A DNA stretch of 64,000 nucleotides from Pseudomonas sp. P818 (GCF_000418555.1 NZ_ATKM01000005.1:981302-1045301); one strand, 5' to 3'; positions 8,051 to 17,246 are shown, numbered from the stretch's first letter. Program-made: numbers and translations. Notes: a model not told the origin generated them from the letters alone.

Positions 8051-8743
8051 TCAGACGCTGGCGATTTCCGCCGCTGTCAGGGCGCGGTATTGGCCGGGCG
8101 CCAGCTGCGGGTCGAGGACGATCTCGCCCATGCTTTCGCGATGCAGCGCGACCACGCGATTGCGGAAGTGGCCGAACATGCGCTTGACCTGGTGGTAGCG
8201 GCCCTCGAACAGGGTCAGCCGGGCTTGGTGACTGCTCAGTACGTCGAGCTGTGCGGGCAGGGTGGTGAGATCTTCGAAGGCGAAGTACAGGCCTTGGGCG
8301 AAGACTTCGGCATATTCGCTGGTGATCGGCTGTTCGGTGGTGACGTGATAGACCTTGGGCTTGCGCTGCTGCGGTTGGGTGATACGCCGCGACCAACGCC
8401 CGTCATTGGTGAGCAGCAGCAGGCCGCTGGTGTTCAGGTCGAGGCGCCCGGCCAGGTGCAGGTCGTGCTTGTCCGGCTCGTCGAGCAGGTCGAGCACGGT
8501 GCGGTGTTCGTCATGCTCGGTGGCGCTGACCACGCCGACCGGTTTGTGCAGCATCCAGTAGCGCGCGCTGCGCCCGGCCTGCAGCAGCTCGTCGTCCAGC
8601 TCCACGCGCTGGAAGTCACGGATCTCATGGCGTGGGTCCCACACCACCGCGCCGTCCACGCGCAGGCGGCCGGCGCTGATCAGCAGGCGGCTGTCCTGGC
8701 GGCTGAAACGCGGGAAGTTGCTGAGGAAGCGATCCAGGCGCAC
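8051..8743 (-). CDS. rsuA: 16S rRNA pseudouridine-516 synthase, RsuA family
   Basis: A 230-residue protein with an N-terminal S4 RNA-binding domain (residues 1-55, MRLDRFLSNFPRFSRQD...LRVDG) and a pseudouridine synthase domain. The catalytic aspartate is in AGRLDLNTSGLLLLTNDG. Other family blocks are YWMLHKPVGVVSA, PKVYHV and FEGRYHQVKRMFGHFRNRVVALHR. Length fits RsuA rather than the larger RluB/RluE proteins, though RluE-like specificity cannot be excluded. The start is a GTG at 8741-8743, three bases after the stop of the CWC gene, so the two are probably coupled. It is the last gene of a three-gene minus-strand operon. Confidence 0.88.
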   Translation of the reverse strand: MRLDRFLSNFPRFSRQDSRLLISAGRLRVDGAVVWDPRHEIRDFQRVELDDELLQAGRSARYWMLHKPVGVVSATEHDEHRTVLDLLDEPDKHDLHLAGRLDLNTSGLLLLTNDGRWSRRITQPQQRKPKVYHVTTEQPITSEYAEVFAQGLYFAFEDLTTLPAQLDVLSSHQARLTLFEGRYHQVKRMFGHFRNRVVALHRESMGEIVLDPQLAPGQYRALTAAEIASV

Positions 8744-8746
8744 GGC

Positions 8747-8953
8747 TCAGTCCCGTTCTTCGCCTTTGGCGGCGTCAACGGCACCAGCGCAGGCGGGGCA
8801 GAGGCAGGCCTGGTCACGTTGCTCGGGCGTCAGACGCTGCAATGTGGTGGGGTCGATCTGCGCTGCGAAGCACCAACAGGGTTCATCGCTACGGCCAGCC
8901 GCGATGCTGCACTGGTTGGCCTTGCCGCAGAGTGGGCAATGCTCGGCGTCCAT
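8747..8953 (-). CDS. Cysteine-rich CWC family protein
   Basis: A 68-residue protein with CPLCGKANQCSIAA near the N-terminus, then PCWCF, the Cys-Trp-Cys that names the CWC family, and a closing CLCPACA. The cysteine pairs suggest a small metal (zinc) site. Its biochemical role is unknown. The ATG (8951-8953) shares one base with the stop of the upstream diguanylate cyclase, and rsuA begins three bases past its stop. Its position between a signalling enzyme and an rRNA modifier is unexplained. Confidence 0.85.
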   Translation of the reverse strand: MDAEHCPLCGKANQCSIAAGRSDEPCWCFAAQIDPTTLQRLTPEQRDQACLCPACAGAVDAAKGEERD

Positions 8954-10422
8954 CAATGCTCTTCGCAGACGCGGTCGCGCCCGGCCTGTTTGGCCCGGTA
9001 CAGGGCGCGGTCGGTGCGGCCTAGCAGGTCGTGTAGCGCTTCGCCCGGGCGCCACTGGCTGAGGCCGAGGCTGACGGTGACCTGCAGCGCTTCACCGCCA
9101 ACCGGGTAACGCTGTTCGGCGCAGTGCTGACGCAGTTTTTCGGCCAGATCGTGGGCAGCGTGGCGGTCGGTATTCTTCAGCAGCAGGATGAATTCCTCAC
9201 CGCCCCAGCGGCAGAGAATGTCGGACTGGCGCAGCGCCGCGCGCAGTCGTTCGGCGAAGCGGCGCAGTACCTCGTCGCCGGCCAGGTGGCCATGCTGGTC
9301 GTTGATCAGCTTGAAGTTGTCCAGGTCCAGCATCACTGCAGACAACGGGCTGCTGTCGCGCTGCGCTTCCTGCAGGGCCTGCTCCACGTGGAGTTCGAAG
9401 CCGCGGCGATTGGGCAGGTTGGTGAGGCTGTCGGTGATGGCCAGGGCGGCGATCCGCTGCTGGTATCGACGGATCACCAGGCTCACCAGGGTCAGCACGA
9501 TGATGGTGACCAGCAGGCAGATCAGCAGGTTGAGATAGAGGCTGTGGCGAACGGCGGCCAATGCGCCTTCTTCGTGCTTGTCGACGAACAGGAACCACTC
9601 CAGCTCGGGAATGTAGCGCACGTTGAGGAAGTGGCCGCGCTGGTGCTCGTCATAGCGATAGTCGCCGCTCCTGGGCTGCGGTAGCACCGCCAGGAGGTTT
9701 TCCAGGCCGGGCACTTCGCTCAAAGGCTGGCCGCGATGGGCGCCCATGGGGCCGCCTTCGGCTCCGGTCAGCACCAGATGGCCGTTGCGATCGGTGAAGA
9801 AAATGTTGCGGTCGTAGCGCCGTTGGTAGTCGTCCACCAGCTTGACCACGGCATCCACGGTGAGGCCGACTCCAGCCACGCCGATAAAGCGCTCCTGGTA
9901 GTCGAATACCTTGAAGTTGATGAAGAAGGTCAGCCGGTCGTCATTGGCCATGTCCGGGTCGACGCTGATCTCGTAGGGTTCTTTCATGTTGCGCACGCGG
10001 AAGTACCAGGCGTCACGCGGCTCGCCTTCATTGACCTGCTTGAGCACGCCCTTGGCCTGATAGTAGGTACGGGTCTGCTCGGAGATGAAGAAGGCAGTGA
10101 AGGTGCCGTAGTGGTCCTGAATTTCTCGCAGGTAGCGGGTGACGGGTTCCGGGTCCTGCTCGCCGGCCAGCGCCCAGTCGCGCAGGAAGGTGTCACGCGA
10201 CATCATCGAGGCAATCTGCGTCGGACGAATTAGGTCTTTCTGAATTTCGGAATAGATGGTGTCCGAGGTCAGCGGTAGTTCGGTGTCGACGATGTTCTGG
10301 CGAATGCTGTCGCGCGAGGCGTAGTAGCTCAGCAGCGAGGTGGTGAGAAAGCCGCTGCCGAGCAGTAACAGGAGCAGTAACACCAGCGAGGTTTGCGTGT
10401 GCCGTTTGGGGCGCAGGGACAT
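8953..10422 (-). CDS. Membrane diguanylate cyclase with periplasmic Cache-type sensor
   Basis: 489 residues. A transmembrane helix at about 12-30 is followed by a large periplasmic region (to about 295) that looks like a double Cache sensor (DHYGTFTAFFISEQTRTYY, GVAGVGLTVDAVVKLVDDYQ). A second helix lies at about 298-318 (LLICLLVTIIVLTLVSLVI), then a C-terminal GGDEF domain. The active-site loop is RWGGEEFILLL, catalytically competent. An RQSD five residues before it is a product-inhibition I-site. It should make cyclic di-GMP in response to a periplasmic ligand. It heads the operon with the CWC protein and rsuA. The window also carries the c-di-GMP-responsive Lap module, but nothing here links them directly. 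Confidence 0.92.
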   Translation of the reverse strand: MSLRPKRHTQTSLVLLLLLLLGSGFLTTSLLSYYASRDSIRQNIVDTELPLTSDTIYSEIQKDLIRPTQIASMMSRDTFLRDWALAGEQDPEPVTRYLREIQDHYGTFTAFFISEQTRTYYQAKGVLKQVNEGEPRDAWYFRVRNMKEPYEISVDPDMANDDRLTFFINFKVFDYQERFIGVAGVGLTVDAVVKLVDDYQRRYDRNIFFTDRNGHLVLTGAEGGPMGAHRGQPLSEVPGLENLLAVLPQPRSGDYRYDEHQRGHFLNVRYIPELEWFLFVDKHEEGALAAVRHSLYLNLLICLLVTIIVLTLVSLVIRRYQQRIAALAITDSLTNLPNRRGFELHVEQALQEAQRDSSPLSAVMLDLDNFKLINDQHGHLAGDEVLRRFAERLRAALRQSDILCRWGGEEFILLLKNTDRHAAHDLAEKLRQHCAEQRYPVGGEALQVTVSLGLSQWRPGEALHDLLGRTDRALYRAKQAGRDRVCEEH

Positions 10423-10531
10423 GGGTGAATCCGGCGGCGGGCTTTCGGCGCCATGCTAGCGTGCCGAATGGGGATAGCGCTAGTTGTGATCACAGTTGCT
10501 GCGGTTATCGGTTGCGAATGTCTGAGAGAGG

Positions 10532-10678
10532 GTAGCCGGATTGCATCCGGGCTACGGGTCGTAGGAGCGGCTTCAGCCGCGATTGGAGTTGCCGCTATTG
10601 CGATGGGGCACGCTGTCGCGGCTGAAGCCCCTCCCACAGGATGTTCGCGGACCCTGTGGGAGGCGCTTCAGCGGCGAG
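10532..10678. repeat. REP/BIME cluster downstream of the carboxylase gene
   Basis: Contains a GTAGCC...GGCTAC palindrome (10532-10555) and several copies of the GTAGGAGCGGCTTCAGCCGC type in both orientations (10561-10583, 10615-10638, 10652-10678). These lie between convergent-free minus-strand genes and match the repeats at 11933, 14478, 19576 and 47533. Confidence 0.8.
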
Positions 10679-10682
10679 CGCT

Positions 10683-13600
10683 TCAGGCCTCTTCCAGCAC
10701 CACCACGCGCTGCCCGGCGCGCACGGGCGAACCCGGCTGTACGCGTACTTCGCGCACGATGCCGGCCATGGGGGCGGTCAGCGGAATCTCCATCTTCATG
10801 GATTCGAGAATCACCAGCACGTCGCCGGCCCGCACCTGTGCGCCTGCCTCGACCTGCACCTGCCAGAGGTTGCCTGCGATATGGCTGTCGATGCCGTGCT
10901 GACCGGCGCCCAGCGGGGCGTCATCGCCAAGCTCGGCGGCCACTTCCTCGACTTCGAAATGCGCCTGACCCGATTCGATCCAGCGCTGGCGCTCGGCATC
11001 GAAAGCCGCGCGCTGTTGCTGGCGGAAGGCGGCGATACCCTCTGCCTCGTCATCGAGAAACTGCTGGTAGTCGGCCAGGGCCAGTTCGCTGTGTTCGATG
11101 TGCAGCGGGTAGCGGCCCAGTGGGAAGTCGCGGCGGATGCGCAGCAGTTCGTCGGCACTCACCGGGTAGAAGCGGATCTGGTCGAAGAAGCGCAGCAACC
11201 AGGGCTTGCCATCGAAGGCCTCGACCTCGCGGTAGCGGTTCCACATCTGCAGGGTACGGCCGACGAACTGATAGCCGCCGGGGCCTTCCATGCCGTACAC
11301 GCACATATAGGCGCCGCCGATGCCGACGGAGTTTTCCGCCGTCCAGGTGCGCGCCGGGTTGTATTTGGTGGTGACCAGACGGTGGCGCGGATCGAGCGGG
11401 GTGGCCACTGGTGCGCCGAGGTAGACGTCGCCCAGGCCCATCACCAGGTAGCTGGCGTCGAACACGGTGCGGTACACCTCGTCGAGGTTCGGCAGGTCGT
11501 TGATGCGGCGGATGAACTCCAGATTGCTCGGGCACCAGGGGGCGTCCTTGCGCACGGTGGTCATGTATTTCTCGATGGCCAGCTGGCAGGCCGGGTCGTC
11601 CCAGGACAGCGGCAGGTGGACGATGCGCGACGGCACCTTGAGGTCGCGCGCGGCGCATACGGCGTCCCACTCGCCGGCGACTATGTCGAGCAGCCGCCGC
11701 AGCGGCAGGGTTTCCGGTTGGTAGTGCACTTGCAGCGAGCGGATGCCTGGCGTCAGGTCGATTACGCCAGCGAGCTGCTTGGCCTCCAGCGCCTGCATCA
11801 ACGCGTGGCCACGGAAGCGCAGCACCAGATCGAGTTCTGGCGCACCGATTTCCAGCAGCAGGTGGGTGTCGCCGGACAGGCGTGCGACCAGGCGGGTGTC
11901 GGCCTGGCCGAGGTCGAGGACGATGGGGCTTTGTAGCCCGGATGCAATCCGGGATTCAGGCGCTGCGATTTCCCCGGATTGCATCCGGGCTACGGTCGCG
12001 TCTGTAGGAGCGGATTTATCCGCGATTTCGGTGTTGCCTGCATCGCGGCTGAAGCCGCTCCCACAAAGGCTGGTGCATTCGCTGGCACTGGCTTTGGCCA
12101 ACTCCCGCGCCGTGACGATATCCACCGGCACGAAGCGCACCTTGTCACCGGCCTTGAGTTGACCGAGCTGCCACAGGTCGGCCTCGATGATGGTCACCAG
12201 GCAGACGAAGCCGCCGAGGCTGGGGCCATCGGGCCCCAGAATCACCGGCATATCGCCGGTAAAATCCACCGCGCCGATGGCGTAGGGGTTGTCGTGGATG
12301 TTGGACGGGTGCAGGCCGGCTTCGCCGCCGCTGTCGCGCACCCATTCCGGTTTCGGCCCGATCAGGCGCACGCCGGTGCGGCTGGAGTTGAAATGCACTT
12401 CCCACTCGGTGGCGAGGAAGTTGTCGACATAGGCGGGTGTGAAGTATTCCGGCGCGCCGTGCGGGCCGTAGATCACCCGCAGTTCGCGTACGGCCGGCAG
12501 GGATGGGCAGAGTTCGGCGGGCAGTTGCGCGCCGCTGCCGGTATCGGCCAGGGGCAGCAGATGCAGCACGTCGCCGGCGCGCAGTGCACGGCCGCCATGG
12601 CCGCCGAACTGGCCGAGGGTAAAGGTGCTCTTGCTGCCCAGGTAGTCCGGCACCTGAATGCCGCCGCGAACGCTCAGGTAGCTACGTGCGCCGGACCCGA
12701 CGATGGTGCCGAGGGCCAGGGTGCTGCCGGCCTGGATCAGCAGGGCGGTGTTCATCGGCTGTTCCACGCCATCGACGCTCAGCGGGATCTCGGCGCCGGT
12801 GACGGCGACCACGGCGTCCGTATTGAAGCACAGGGTCGGGCCGCTCATGGTGATTTCCAGGCCGGCGGCGCCTTCGTCGTTGCCGAGCAGGCGGTTGCCC
12901 AGGCGCAGGGCGCGGCTGTCCATCGGCCCGGACGGCGGTACGCCAACGGCCCAGTAGCCGAGGCGGCCGGGGAAGTCCTGCACACTGGTCTGGGTGCCGG
13001 CGCTGAGCACTTCGAAGGTGCTGGCCTGATAGACGAGGTTTTCCAGGCAGCGGGTCCAGGGATGGCCGCTGGCGAAAGGCGCATCGCTGAGAATCTGGCG
13101 CAGGTAGTCGCGGTTGCATTCCACGCCGTAGAGCAGAGTGCCTGCCAGGGCCTGATCCAGCGCATGGGAGGCTTCTTCGCGGCTTGGCGCCCAGGTGATC
13201 AGCTTGGCGATCATCGGGTCGAAGTAGGGCGGGATCTCGCAGCCGGCTTCGACCCAGGTGTCGATACGCAGCGCCTTGCCGTCAGCGGGCGGGAAGGCCA
13301 CGGCAGTCAGCAGGCCGGGGCTGGGCTGAAAGTCGCGGCCCGGATCTTCGGCGTACAGGCGTGCCTGGATGGCATGGCCGGACGGCTTTAGCGTCTTGGC
13401 CAGTTCGCTCAGCGGCGGCAGATCGCCGGCCGCCAGTTCGATCATCCAGCGCACCAGGTCGACGCCCCACACCTGTTCGGTGACGCCATGTTCGACCTGC
13501 AGGCGGGTGTTCACTTCGAGGAAGTAGAAGCGCTCGGCCTCGCTGTCGTAGACGAATTCGACAGTGCCGGCGCTGCGGTAATTCACAGCCTTGGCCAGCT

Positions 13601-14378
13601 TGATCGCCGCTGCGCACAGCTCATCCGCCATACCGGCCGGCAGGTTCGGCGCCGGGGTTTCTTCCAGCACCTTCTGGTTGCGCCGCTGCACCGAGCAGTC
13701 GCGCACGCCGAGGGCGAGCACCTCGCCCTGGCCGTCGCCGAATACCTGCACTTCCAGGTGGCGGGCGCGCTGGATGTACTTCTCGATAAATACGCCGCTG
13801 TCACTAAAGTTGTTCTGCCCCAGGCGCTTGACCGCCTCGAAGGCTTCGCTGAGTTCGGCGGCCGAGCGGCAGACGCGCATGCCGATGCCGCCACCGCCGG
13901 CGGTGCTTTTCAGCATCACCGGGTAGCCGACCGCCTCGCCCGCGGCCAGCGCCGTATCGAGATTTTCCAGCAGCTCGGTACCTTCGAGCATCGGCACGCC
14001 GTGCTGCTTGGCCAGGGCGCGAGCGGTGTGCTTGAGGCCGAATACGCGCAGTTGCTCGGGCGTCGGGCCGACGAAGGCGATGCCGGCCGCTTCGCAGACT
14101 TCGGCGAAGGCGGCGTTTTCGGAGAGAAAGCCATAGCCGGGGTGGATGGCCTGCGCGCCGCTGGCCTTGGCCGCGGCGAGAATCTTGTCGACCACCAGGT
14201 AGGTCTGCGCGGCGGGGCCGCCGCCGAGGCAGAAGGCTTCATCAGCCTGCTGGATATGCAGGCTGGCGGCGTCGGCCTCGGCATATACGGCTACGCCGCT
14301 GACCTTCAGTTCACGCAGGGTGCGCAGGATGCGGCAGGCGATGGCGCCACGGTTGGCGATCAGGAGTTTGTCGAACAT
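10683..14378 (-). CDS. Guanidine (or urea) carboxylase, biotin-dependent multidomain enzyme
   Basis: About 1,231 residues. A biotin-carboxylase module (1-450, MFDKLLIANRGAIACRILR, GGGGIGM ATP loop) comes first. A KipA/AHS2-like carboxyltransferase half (about 465-770), a KipI/AHS1-like half (about 815-1030) and a biotinyl domain with ESMKMEIP (Lys1195) follow. Such proteins carboxylate urea or guanidine with ATP and bicarbonate. The operon has two DUF1989 deiminase subunits, a transport protein and a guanidine-I riboswitch, which favours guanidine. Residues about 772-815 are encoded by an in-frame REP cluster, an unusual linker between the two carboxyltransferase halves. ATG at 14378 is chosen by family; MK at 14384 is equally usable (GAGGG upstream). 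The expected allophanate hydrolase gene is not adjacent. Confidence 0.88.
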   Translation of the reverse strand: MFDKLLIANRGAIACRILRTLRELKVSGVAVYAEADAASLHIQQADEAFCLGGGPAAQTYLVVDKILAAAKASGAQAIHPGYGFLSENAAFAEVCEAAGIAFVGPTPEQLRVFGLKHTARALAKQHGVPMLEGTELLENLDTALAAGEAVGYPVMLKSTAGGGGIGMRVCRSAAELSEAFEAVKRLGQNNFSDSGVFIEKYIQRARHLEVQVFGDGQGEVLALGVRDCSVQRRNQKVLEETPAPNLPAGMADELCAAAIKLAKAVNYRSAGTVEFVYDSEAERFYFLEVNTRLQVEHGVTEQVWGVDLVRWMIELAAGDLPPLSELAKTLKPSGHAIQARLYAEDPGRDFQPSPGLLTAVAFPPADGKALRIDTWVEAGCEIPPYFDPMIAKLITWAPSREEASHALDQALAGTLLYGVECNRDYLRQILSDAPFASGHPWTRCLENLVYQASTFEVLSAGTQTSVQDFPGRLGYWAVGVPPSGPMDSRALRLGNRLLGNDEGAAGLEITMSGPTLCFNTDAVVAVTGAEIPLSVDGVEQPMNTALLIQAGSTLALGTIVGSGARSYLSVRGGIQVPDYLGSKSTFTLGQFGGHGGRALRAGDVLHLLPLADTGSGAQLPAELCPSLPAVRELRVIYGPHGAPEYFTPAYVDNFLATEWEVHFNSSRTGVRLIGPKPEWVRDSGGEAGLHPSNIHDNPYAIGAVDFTGDMPVILGPDGPSLGGFVCLVTIIEADLWQLGQLKAGDKVRFVPVDIVTARELAKASASECTSLCGSGFSRDAGNTEIADKSAPTDATVARMQSGEIAAPESRIASGLQSPIVLDLGQADTRLVARLSGDTHLLLEIGAPELDLVLRFRGHALMQALEAKQLAGVIDLTPGIRSLQVHYQPETLPLRRLLDIVAGEWDAVCAARDLKVPSRIVHLPLSWDDPACQLAIEKYMTTVRKDAPWCPSNLEFIRRINDLPNLDEVYRTVFDASYLVMGLGDVYLGAPVATPLDPRHRLVTTKYNPARTWTAENSVGIGGAYMCVYGMEGPGGYQFVGRTLQMWNRYREVEAFDGKPWLLRFFDQIRFYPVSADELLRIRRDFPLGRYPLHIEHSELALADYQQFLDDEAEGIAAFRQQQRAAFDAERQRWIESGQAHFEVEEVAAELGDDAPLGAGQHGIDSHIAGNLWQVQVEAGAQVRAGDVLVILESMKMEIPLTAPMAGIVREVRVQPGSPVRAGQRVVVLEEA
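11933..12064. repeat. REP cluster inside the carboxylase coding sequence
   Basis: Two facing GTAGCCCGGATGCAATCCGG-type palindromes (11933-11953, 11973-11993) and two facing GTAGGAGCGG-type copies (12004-12026, 12042-12064). The block is read through in frame and encodes a low-complexity peptide containing GSGFSRDAGN. Elsewhere in the window these elements are intergenic. Confidence 0.85.
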
Positions 14379-14477
14379 CTTCATTGACCCTCGAAGGGCG
14401 TGGCGGGCCGTCCCGCCGTCATTCGTCATGTGCCACGGTCGTCCGTGGCAGAACATTCGGGTGATGCGTGTTGCTTT

Positions 14478-14546
14478 GTAGGAGCGGCTTTAGCCGCGAA
14501 TCCGTTGCTACCTACTCGAATGCTTCGCGGCTGAAGCCGCTCCTAC
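14478..14546. repeat. REP pair between the carboxylase and deiminase genes
   Basis: Two inverted REP copies, 14478-14500 and 14524-14546, form a long stem in the roughly 190-base gap of the guanidine operon. They may tune mRNA stability or transcription between the deiminase and carboxylase genes. Confidence 0.8.
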
Positions 14547-14564
14547 AGGAGATCGATGTCGGGC

Positions 14565-15200
14565 TCAGTCCCAGACCAGCACTTCAGCCGGGGTCGGGTT
14601 CCAGCCGTTGCAGGGGTTGTTCAGTTGCGGGCAGTTGGAGATCAGCACGATCACGTCGGTCTCGGCCCTGAGTTCCACGTACTTGCCGGGTGCGGAGAGG
14701 CCGTCCTCGAAGGTCAGGCCGCCCTCCGGCGTTACCGGCACATTCATGAAGAAATTGATATTGGCACCGAGGTCGCGCTTGCTCAGGCGGCCGTCGTGCA
14801 GGCTGGCGCGCAGGAAGTTGTCGCGGCAGCTGTGCATATAGCGCTTCTCGAGTGCATACCTGACGGTGTTGCTCTCCTGCGCGCAGGCGCCGCCGAGGGT
14901 GTCGTGGCGGCCACAGGTGTCGGCGACGATGGTCAGCAGCGGCTTGCCGAGGTTGGAGTAGAGCACCGTGCCGGTGGTGAGGTAGACCTTGTTCTGCTTG
15001 CGCAGGGTGCGCTGCGGGTCGAAACGCTCGCGCGGGTTGCGGGCGGCGAAGAACAGGGTGTCGATCGCCTGGTTACCTTCCAGATCATGCAGGCGCAGGG
15101 TCTGCCCGGCCTTGACCTCGAACAGGTAAGGCTCGCCCGCCGGAATGGTGTGGCGGAAGCTGGCGGTTTCCGGATGCAGGTTGCTTGCGGTCAGGCTCAT
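14565..15200 (-). CDS. Carboxyguanidine deiminase subunit (DUF1989, urea amidolyase-associated protein 2)
   Basis: 211 residues, DUF1989. Typical blocks are [47 protein letters not shown], and a C-terminal part with [16 protein letters not shown], carrying the Cys/His-rich putative metal site. Proteins of this kind, long annotated as urea amidolyase-associated, are known as subunits of carboxyguanidine deiminase. That enzyme turns carboxyguanidine from guanidine carboxylase into allophanate. The gene starts ten bases past the stop of its DUF1989 partner and precedes the carboxylase. Which of the two is CgdA or CgdB I cannot say from sequence alone. Confidence 0.87.
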   Translation of the reverse strand: MSLTASNLHPETASFRHTIPAGEPYLFEVKAGQTLRLHDLEGNQAIDTLFFAARNPRERFDPQRTLRKQNKVYLTTGTVLYSNLGKPLLTIVADTCGRHDTLGGACAQESNTVRYALEKRYMHSCRDNFLRASLHDGRLSKRDLGANINFFMNVPVTPEGGLTFEDGLSAPGKYVELRAETDVIVLISNCPQLNNPCNGWNPTPAEVLVWD

Positions 15201-15210
15201 GTCGGCATCC

Positions 15211-15939
15211 TCAAAGGTACTGGCGTTCGGTGTTGTGAAAGCCGCGGCCGTTTTCCGGGCGCGAGGTGCGGCAGAGCAGGGTGATGCCGTCGCTGGCGAC
15301 CTTGCTCCAGGCGAGCTGCACCGGTTTGGGCGCGTACTGCGGGTTGGGGTCCATCGGGTGCTGCAGGGCGGTGAGCACCACCAGGGTGTCCATCGGCGCA
15401 TACAGCTCGATATGGTCGCCGGTCTTGGAATTGTTCGGCTGGAAGTGGAAGACGCCATCGGCGTCGACCTCCACGCGGCTGAACAGGTTGAGGTTCATCA
15501 ACAAGTCCGCAAGGCTCAGATCCCACTTGCCCATTTCCACCAGCAGGTTGTCCATGCCGTTGCGGAAGAAGCCGTTGCGCAGTTCCTGGTAGCGGCCCTG
15601 GCCGTACTTTTCCAGCACCTCGTCGGCATTCAGCACGCCGCCGAAGCTGTCGTGCCAGCCGCAGGTATCCGCGGTGATGGCAGCCAGCACGCGGCCCATG
15701 TCCGAATACAGGCAGTGGCCGGCGGTTAGTTTGGCAGTGTGCTGGCACTTGAGGGTGTCCGGCAGGTTAAGCCGCTCACTTTTCTCGGCGGCGTTGAACA
15801 GCAGCAGGCTGACGTTGGCGCCGCCTTCGATATCGGTGATGCGCAGCAACTGGCCGCGCTTGAGCACGAAGGAAGTGTGGCCGCCGCCGGGGACGGTTTC
15901 CTCATAGAGGGTGGGGCGGAGGGTGAGGGCAGTTGTCAT
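15211..15939 (-). CDS. Carboxyguanidine deiminase subunit (DUF1989, urea amidolyase-associated protein 1)
   Basis: 242 residues, DUF1989, paralogous to the next gene: [49 protein letters not shown], and [16 protein letters not shown] near the middle. It is slightly longer than its partner and ends differently, as expected for a heteromeric deiminase. Gene order (binding protein, this subunit, its partner, carboxylase), with a guanidine-I riboswitch at the front, supports guanidine breakdown for nitrogen. Function comes from family knowledge; no activity can be read directly. Confidence 0.87.
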   Translation of the reverse strand: MTTALTLRPTLYEETVPGGGHTSFVLKRGQLLRITDIEGGANVSLLLFNAAEKSERLNLPDTLKCQHTAKLTAGHCLYSDMGRVLAAITADTCGWHDSFGGVLNADEVLEKYGQGRYQELRNGFFRNGMDNLLVEMGKWDLSLADLLMNLNLFSRVEVDADGVFHFQPNNSKTGDHIELYAPMDTLVVLTALQHPMDPNPQYAPKPVQLAWSKVASDGITLLCRTSRPENGRGFHNTERQYL

Positions 15940-16015
15940 GGGTACCTCGGGATCAAAGCCGTATCGTCAGGCGCCGGCAGTGGCGCCTGATCATCGTTGC
16001 GAGGGGGCGTGAGGG

Positions 16016-17083
16016 TCAGAGCTTGCCGTCGACGGCCATCTGTATGTAGCTCGGGTCGAAGCGCAGCTTGATGTTGGCGCTGTCGCCGGTAGTCACGTCG
16101 CCCGCGAAGGTCATGCCGATGGCATCGGCGCTGCGCGCGCCTTCACCGAGGATGCCGTGCTCGAAGCTGAAGTTGGCGACCTTGGTCATGGTCTCCGGCA
16201 GGGCCGGGCTGGTGACGAACTCCAGGGTTTCCTTGGGCGTGTAGAACAGCTTGGTGGTCGCCAGCTGGGCCTGGAATCCGGCCAGGTCGGTACCGGAGGC
16301 CTTGGCCATGTCGGTCAGCGCTTCGGTGGCTTCTGCGGTGCCGGACTGCATCAGGTCGAGAATCTCGAACCAGGCGCCGACCAGGGCTTTGCCGAAGTCC
16401 GGGTTGTCCTTCAGCGTCTGGGTGTTGACCACCATCATGTCGAGGATTTCACCGGGGATCTTCGAGGAGTCGAACACCTCGGTGCTGCCGGGCTGGGCCT
16501 TGATCTCGGCGAGCATCGGGTTCCAGGTGGCGACGGCCTGCACGCTGGGGGTGGAGAAGGCGGCGATGATGTCGGCGTCGGAGGTGTTCACCACGCTCAC
16601 GTCGCGCTCGCTCATACCGCCGCTTTCCAGAGCGCGGGCGAGGAAGTAGTGGGATACCGACAGCTCCACCAGGTTGACCTGCATGCCCTTGAGGTCGGCC
16701 AGGGTCTTGCCTTCGCCCTTGATCAGCAGGCCGTCGTTGCCGTTGGAGTAGTCGCCGACGATCAGCGCGGTGCTGTCCACGCCGCCGGCGGCGGGGATGG
16801 TCAGGGCGTCCATGTTGGTCATGGTGCAGCCGTCGAACTGGCCGACGCTGTACTGGTTGATGGATTCCACGTAGTCGTTGAGCTGCACGACATCGATGTC
16901 GATGCCGTACTTCTTCGCCCATTTGTCGATGATGCCGGAGGTGCTGGCATAGCCCCAGGGCATCCAGCCGGCGTAGAGCGTCCAGCAGACACTGAAGCTG
17001 TCTTTCTTCTCGGCGTGGGCGCTGAAGCTGAGCAGCGCGGCCAGACCGGCAGCGGCGAAGGAGAGCAGACGGTACTTGCGCAT
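16016..17083 (-). CDS. ABC transporter substrate-binding protein, guanidine operon (NitT/TauT-like)
   Basis: 355 residues starting MRKYRLLSFAAAG with a Sec signal peptide cut near AHA-EKK (residue 22). The mature part (SVCWTLYAGWMPWGYA, GQFDGCTMTNMDALTIPAAGGVDSTALIVGDYSNG) belongs to the nitrate/sulfonate/taurine-type periplasmic binding proteins. It should bind the nitrogen source handled downstream, plausibly guanidine or a related compound. A GGAGG site precedes the ATG at 17081-17083, 66 bases after a guanidine-I riboswitch. It leads the deiminase-carboxylase operon; the permease and ATPase are encoded separately at 19.7-21.4 kb. A paralogue lies at 21870-22931. Confidence 0.9.
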   Translation of the reverse strand: MRKYRLLSFAAAGLAALLSFSAHAEKKDSFSVCWTLYAGWMPWGYASTSGIIDKWAKKYGIDIDVVQLNDYVESINQYSVGQFDGCTMTNMDALTIPAAGGVDSTALIVGDYSNGNDGLLIKGEGKTLADLKGMQVNLVELSVSHYFLARALESGGMSERDVSVVNTSDADIIAAFSTPSVQAVATWNPMLAEIKAQPGSTEVFDSSKIPGEILDMMVVNTQTLKDNPDFGKALVGAWFEILDLMQSGTAEATEALTDMAKASGTDLAGFQAQLATTKLFYTPKETLEFVTSPALPETMTKVANFSFEHGILGEGARSADAIGMTFAGDVTTGDSANIKLRFDPSYIQMAVDGKL

Positions 17084-17148
17084 TGGAACCTCCAGTCTTG
17101 TTGAGTACGGGCAGGAGTCGCGGCACGTTTCGAATGGTTCGAAAGGCG

Positions 17149-17246
17149 CGTTCTCCCGGGCTTTTATCCCGCCGTGTAACCTCACTGGAGGTCGATGACT
17201 CTCGGACCAGTCACCCGCCTGCGCGGATCGGAACCCTAGTCATCCA
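17149..17246 (-). promoter_or_regulatory. Guanidine-I (ykkC) riboswitch 1
   Basis: The minus-strand leader contains the conserved ykkC blocks in order: CTAGGGTTCCG, ACTGGTCCGAGAG, and ACACGGCGGGATAAAAGCCC followed by GGGAGA. The class senses guanidinium. It lies 66 bases before the binding-protein ATG. A conserved ACTCCTGCCCG between aptamer and the GGAGG site may mask the ribosome site. Confidence 0.93.

Noticed and set aside
10683..14378. A fused urea amidolyase with allophanate hydrolase
   Set aside because: The protein has only carboxylase, carboxyltransferase and biotinyl parts; there is no amidase-signature Ser-Ser-Lys domain.
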